Assembly: GCA_900545925.1 (NCBI GenBank)
Contig: URAZ01000010.1
Span: 1-64,000 of the forward strand
Source of the DNA: an uncultured Eubacteriales bacterium
Lineage (GTDB): Bacteria > Bacillota > Clostridia > Oscillospirales > Oscillospiraceae
Direction: 5' to 3'
DNA: 64,000 nt
Positions 61,501-64,000 of the stretch are shown here, piece after piece (positions within the stretch are counted from its first letter, which is position 1; each line of letters begins with the position of its first letter). The notes below the pieces were generated by a model. It saw only the letters and a list, made by a program, of their open reading frames with translations, did not search any database and was not told the origin of the DNA. Both the position numbers and the translations under genes were made by a program.

Positions 61501-64000
61501 TTGAATTCTCTGCTTATTGAAAAGGATTTTCAGGCGAAGATGTACCTCGACCGCATCTTCTGTGATAACCCGGAGTACGGGCATCTGGAGATGCAAAACG
61601 ATAACGGATACTATAATCTGTATCTAATCAACACCGCTTCTGCTGTCAAGGTCACCTTCGACCCGAACGGCGGTACGCTGAGCGCGGGCGAAGAGAGCAA
61701 ACTCGTTCAGCCCGACTCGCCCTACGGCTCGCTGCCGACGCCGACGCGCGCGGACTACCGCTTCGACGGCTGGTTCACCGAAAAGGACGGCGGCACGAAG
61801 GTGGAGGAAACCACAATTATGTCCTCCCGCGCGGCGCATACGCTCTACGCCCACTGGACATTCCTCCACAAGCACTGCATCTGCGGCGGCGATGTCACTG
61901 CGGGCGACCACACCTCTCATTCGGATGTGACATATCAGAAATGGGATGGAAAGAGCAGTTCCATTTCCTACACGAATAATGTTGCACATGTCTATCTGAC
62001 GGAGAATGCGCAGATTTCAGACAGCATTTTCGTCCAGAACGGAAAAACGCTCTATCTCTGTCTGAACGGCAAAGAGTATGCGAAGCCCTCCGACGTGTCC
62101 ACGCAGCGGAAATTTATTGTGACGGGCGGCGGGCATCTGATTCTCTGCGACTGCGTTGGCACCGGCAGCATCAACTGCGGAAAGAGCGATGGCGGCGGTG
62201 GCTGCGTCTATCTGAACAGCAGCACCATGGATATGTACGGCGGCAAGTTCACCGGCAGCAGTGCCGCGCTGGGCGGTGCGATTGCCGTGGTCCACAGCAC
62301 GCTGAACCTCTATGGCGGCGAGATCAGCGGCAATACGGCTTCTGAAAAGGGCGGCGCTGTGTATGTAGAAAGCGGCACGGTCAACATCAGCGGCAAGCCC
62401 GTGGTGAAGGACAACACCGTTTCCAGCCAGCCCAACAACATTTATCTGCCGACCGGAAAAGCGGTATCGATCACCGGGAGCATGGCCGACGGCGCAGAGG
62501 TCGGTATCACCACTGAAAGCACGGCCTACCCCGTCGTGTTCTCCAATGCGTGGAAGACCGACTATTCTGAATATTTCTTCGCGGACAGCGCCAACGCCCA
62601 TGTGGAGTATAACGACGACGAGCGGCTGCAGCTGGCAGCGGGCGCACCGGTGATGCATACCCACGACTGGGCAACCAGGTGGAGCAGCAATAGCACCCAC
62701 CACTGGCACGAATGCACCGCCGAGGGCTGCACAATCACCGATAATTCTCAGAAGGACGGCTACGCAGAGCACTCCGGCACGGACGACAACAACTGCACGA
62801 CAGCAGTGACGTGCGAATGCGGCTATGAGATTAAGGCGGCAAAGGCTGAGCACAACTGGAGCGTTTGGAGCCATAACACCACAACGCACACCCACAGCTG
62901 CCAGAACGAGGGCTGCGGCACAACCGAAACGAAAGACTGCACTGGCGGTACGGCAACCTGCACCGCGCAGGCTGTCTGCGAGGTCTGCGGCGGAGCATAC
63001 GGCGAGCTAGCAGCCCACAGTTTCACGGAAGAAACGGCAGCGGAACAGTATCTGAAATCCGCCGCCACCTGCACGAAGAAAGCGGTTTATTACAAGTCCT
63101 GCTCCGTCTGCGGTCTGAGCTCCAAGGGCACAACCGATGAAGCCACCTTCACATCCGGCAACATCCTCGGTCACGACTGGGGCAAATGGACAGCCAACGA
63201 CAACGGCACGCACACCCGCGTCTGCTCCAGAGATGCAAGCCACACGGAAACGGGCAACTGCCACGGCGGCACGGCGACCTGCACTGCAAAAGCGGTCTGC
63301 GAGACTTGCGGCAGTGAATACGGCGAAATGAAGGCGCATGACTTCACAGCTGAAAAAGCAGACGACAAGTATCTGAAATCTGCCGCGACCTGCATAGCAA
63401 AAGCGGTCTATTACAAGTCCTGCGCCATCTGCGGCGAAAAGGGCACGGAAACCTTTGAGTACGGCAATCCGCTTGGACATGACTATGGCGCGTGGACGTC
63501 CAACGGTGACGGCACACATACGCGCGTCTGCTCGAGAGATGCCAGCCACGCAGAGACGGACGACTGCCATGGCGGCACAGCCTCCTGTACAAAGAAAGCA
63601 GTCTGCGAGGACTGCAAGGCGGAATACGGTGATCTTCTGCCGCATGACTTCACGGCAGAACAAGCAGAAGAAAAGTACCTGAAATCTGCTGCAACCTGCA
63701 CAGAAAAAGCGGTCTATTACAAGTCCTGCACTGTCTGCGGCGAAAAGAGCACGGAAACCTTTGAGTACGGCAATCCGCTTGGACATGACTATGGCGCGTG
63801 GACATCCAACGACAACGGCACGCATACGCGCGTCTGCTCGAGAGATGCCAGCCACGCAGAGACGGACGACTGCCATGGCGGCACAGCCTCCTGTACAAAG
63901 AAAGCAGTCTGCGAGGACTGCAAGGCGGAATACGGTGATCTTCTGCCGCATGACTTCACGGCAGAACAAGCAGAAGAAAAGTACCTGAAATCTGCTGCAA
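58504..64000 (+). CDS. Large secreted repeat protein, incomplete at window end
   Basis: The frame is open for 1,832 codons to the window end. It begins with a signal peptide (ILAVLLVLCAVVLFALTASA), then a Cys-rich domain with several CxxC pairs. Two InlB-type B-repeats (residues about 565-636 and 1048-1118, opening VTFDPNGGTL and ending LYAHW) are each followed by a CGG motif, an LCLNG element and a glycine-rich block of TGNT/GGGIY repeats likely forming a beta-helix. From about residue 1380 it is Cys/His-rich repeats. It should be exported and perhaps wall-anchored; the C-terminal anchor is beyond the window. Adhesion or surface sensing is a guess. GAGG lies before the ATG. Confidence 0.9.
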   Translation, partial: MKKKILAVLLVLCAVVLFALTASAATDTSVGYRVNVTLSADSYFCGTEGHTGEVTSISIKNVDSSKWDTSETRPLTVLFEVSFKCNTCGVSGTKIANNALSLTFRDANSCHAPFNASVTARNLLSGRDDSITFTLTRDKIGYAEKVEKKDATCTESGISQTCWECQGCKQIFSDENCTNKLANDISGVTIPASGHSLTHYEAQDANCQHDGWVEHWRCEKCNGYFLDAAGLNPTGSSSVMRYDRNKHVGETVYVPYNLEGKRNHKVYPSCHPGIFTTEPHVLGDSSKGEDPDCCALCGQIVAAKVLHSVDPYEKRFFAHDDAIADFNNSETSEEIHFLRSFDRTVSINKAGTVRLAEGKYITYMNVGDYDVTIWNDGKITNLNAYSSTTLRGSKTGTYGKITNRTEGGTVGDLLFRVNSNSAYYVTEDLQWISRAAASGSSISEVQVLYSPFTYIEITGDGVKEATDEADKYTLTAIRGDTVTLDVATYAVFPSMSADSSITWDYGGIPEDRVSVVRNVDWKDLRLTITDLPSGTYTLTFTRTAVNKFSVSSVLVLTVEETRTAHTVTFDPNGGTLNEDEKSKSVMPGDAYGALPTPTRDSHHFSGWYTERVGGMKVDETTVVTELEDHTLYAHWTYYHEHCVCGGTLNHTHENVEWQAWDGKSEITYEQKWVQVGENLKAGRYVAYVYLTGNVSANLTVEPKHILYLCLNGYSFTSADPSQPAITLTGEEGKPAELDLCDCVGTGTLGGSNASGGSIRIGAYTNATLYGGTLTGNTVSGDGGAVSVTGRNSGFTMQGGTITGNSASAGGGIHATSGSVTINGGVISNNRATNNGGGIYASSGAKFHLNGGEIQNNVATEAGGGVYCSNLYSQNTGRCEFYGGTISGNTAKQGGGAYVRVCYIGYRNCRITDNTAAEAGGGLYLFPFASEKRIYMGNVYGSSGTIAPYIYDNTVNSAQNNLYLSDPDTQIVFTARINTDADAKLGVYFTGITQNGASVLLNSLLIEKDFQAKMYLDRIFCDNPEYGHLEMQNDNGYYNLYLINTASAVKVTFDPNGGTLSAGEESKLVQPDSPYGSLPTPTRADYRFDGWFTEKDGGTKVEETTIMSSRAAHTLYAHWTFLHKHCICGGDVTAGDHTSHSDVTYQKWDGKSSSISYTNNVAHVYLTENAQISDSIFVQNGKTLYLCLNGKEYAKPSDVSTQRKFIVTGGGHLILCDCVGTGSINCGKSDGGGGCVYLNSSTMDMYGGKFTGSSAALGGAIAVVHSTLNLYGGEISGNTASEKGGAVYVESGTVNISGKPVVKDNTVSSQPNNIYLPTGKAVSITGSMADGAEVGITTESTAYPVVFSNAWKTDYSEYFFADSANAHVEYNDDERLQLAAGAPVMHTHDWATRWSSNSTHHWHECTAEGCTITDNSQKDGYAEHSGTDDNNCTTAVTCECGYEIKAAKAEHNWSVWSHNTTTHTHSCQNEGCGTTETKDCTGGTATCTAQAVCEVCGGAYGELAAHSFTEETAAEQYLKSAATCTKKAVYYKSCSVCGLSSKGTTDEATFTSGNILGHDWGKWTANDNGTHTRVCSRDASHTETGNCHGGTATCTAKAVCETCGSEYGEMKAHDFTAEKADDKYLKSAATCIAKAVYYKSCAICGEKGTETFEYGNPLGHDYGAWTSNGDGTHTRVCSRDASHAETDDCHGGTASCTKKAVCEDCKAEYGDLLPHDFTAEQAEEKYLKSAATCTEKAVYYKSCTVCGEKSTETFEYGNPLGHDYGAWTSNDNGTHTRVCSRDASHAETDDCHGGTASCTKKAVCEDCKAEYGDLLPHDFTAEQAEEKYLKSAA
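63055..63987 (+). repeat. Tandem coding repeats, 306-321 bp
   Basis: Copy 0 (63055-63375, 321 bases) is diverged. Copies 1 (63376-63681) and 2 (63682-63987) are 306 bases each and nearly identical at the DNA level; a further copy begins at 63988. Each encodes about 102 residues with two CxxC pairs and a repeated LGHDYGAW motif. The near identity points to recent duplication, and copy number could vary between strains. Confidence 0.9.

Noticed and set aside
60094..61596. 500-codon minus-strand ORF opposite the repeat protein
   Set aside because: It mirrors the Gly-rich repeats, and the plus frame has signal peptide, B-repeats and promoter.
63055..64000. CRISPR-like or satellite repeat array
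   Set aside because: Repeats are 306-321 bp, contiguous and in frame with a coding sequence; no spacers.
1..64000. Insertion sequences, prophage genes, tRNA or rRNA genes
   Set aside because: No transposase, integrase or phage structural motif was found in the translated frames, and no tRNA or rRNA signature was recognised by eye.

Overview
The window looks like chromosomal DNA from an anaerobic gut-type member of the Clostridia, most likely Oscillospirales/Ruminococcaceae-like. This is inferred from moderately high GC with Gram-positive housekeeping genes (sigma-A, ribonuclease J, GdpP-type c-di-AMP phosphodiesterase), strong AGGAGG ribosome binding sites, an SLH-domain surface protein, a GlgC/GlgD pair, ferredoxin-linked indolepyruvate oxidoreductase (IorAB) and a T-box leader. 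I see no insertion sequence, prophage, CRISPR array, tRNA or rRNA gene. Layout: 1-2.8 kb has a YheO-type regulator, a threonine-synthase-like PLP enzyme and a cysteine-rich protein of unknown function. 2.9-7.7 kb is a compact plus-strand operon (TagA-family glycosyltransferase, tmk, DJ-1/PfpI, mltG, U32 protease-like). 7.7-14.3 kb has a MATE transporter, a phosphohexomutase, an SLH protein and gdpP. 14.3-19.2 kb has a candidate structured RNA, rnj, rpoD and an unknown lipoprotein. 19.1-20.2 kb is an NADP-type secondary alcohol dehydrogenase.

From 20.3 to 27.7 kb the minus strand carries an aryl-acid module: AMP-forming acyl-CoA ligase, iorA, iorB, PaaK-type ligase, ACT-domain protein and class I aminotransferase. 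The first gene lies behind a T-box leader whose best specifier reading is UAC (Tyr). Since T-boxes normally switch on when a tRNA is uncharged, this suggests that at least the ligase serves aromatic amino acid supply (arylacetate to aryl-CoA to arylpyruvate to amino acid) and not only fermentation. From 27.7 to 37.8 kb, reading divergently, is a complete glycogen cassette (glgB-glgC-glgD-glgA-glgP and a GH13 hydrolase).

From 37.9 to 57.9 kb is a divergent glycoside-utilisation locus. The minus arm is ROK regulator, GH3, two zinc-type MDR dehydrogenases and MATE. The plus arm is GH3, an ABC sugar importer with two RbsC-type permeases, Gfo/Idh/MocA dehydrogenase, AEC transporter, a third GH3 and a 76-residue HPr-like protein that keeps the Ser46-type site but lacks the phosphocarrier histidine, i.e. 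it resembles Crh. The three GH3 enzymes have no signal peptide and are probably cytoplasmic, so imported glycosides would be cleaved inside the cell.

The last 6 kb holds a small cupin and the first 1,832 codons of a very large secreted repeat protein (two InlB-type B-repeats, two glycine-rich beta-helix-like blocks, then Cys/His-rich repeats including near-identical 306-bp tandem copies) that runs off the window end.
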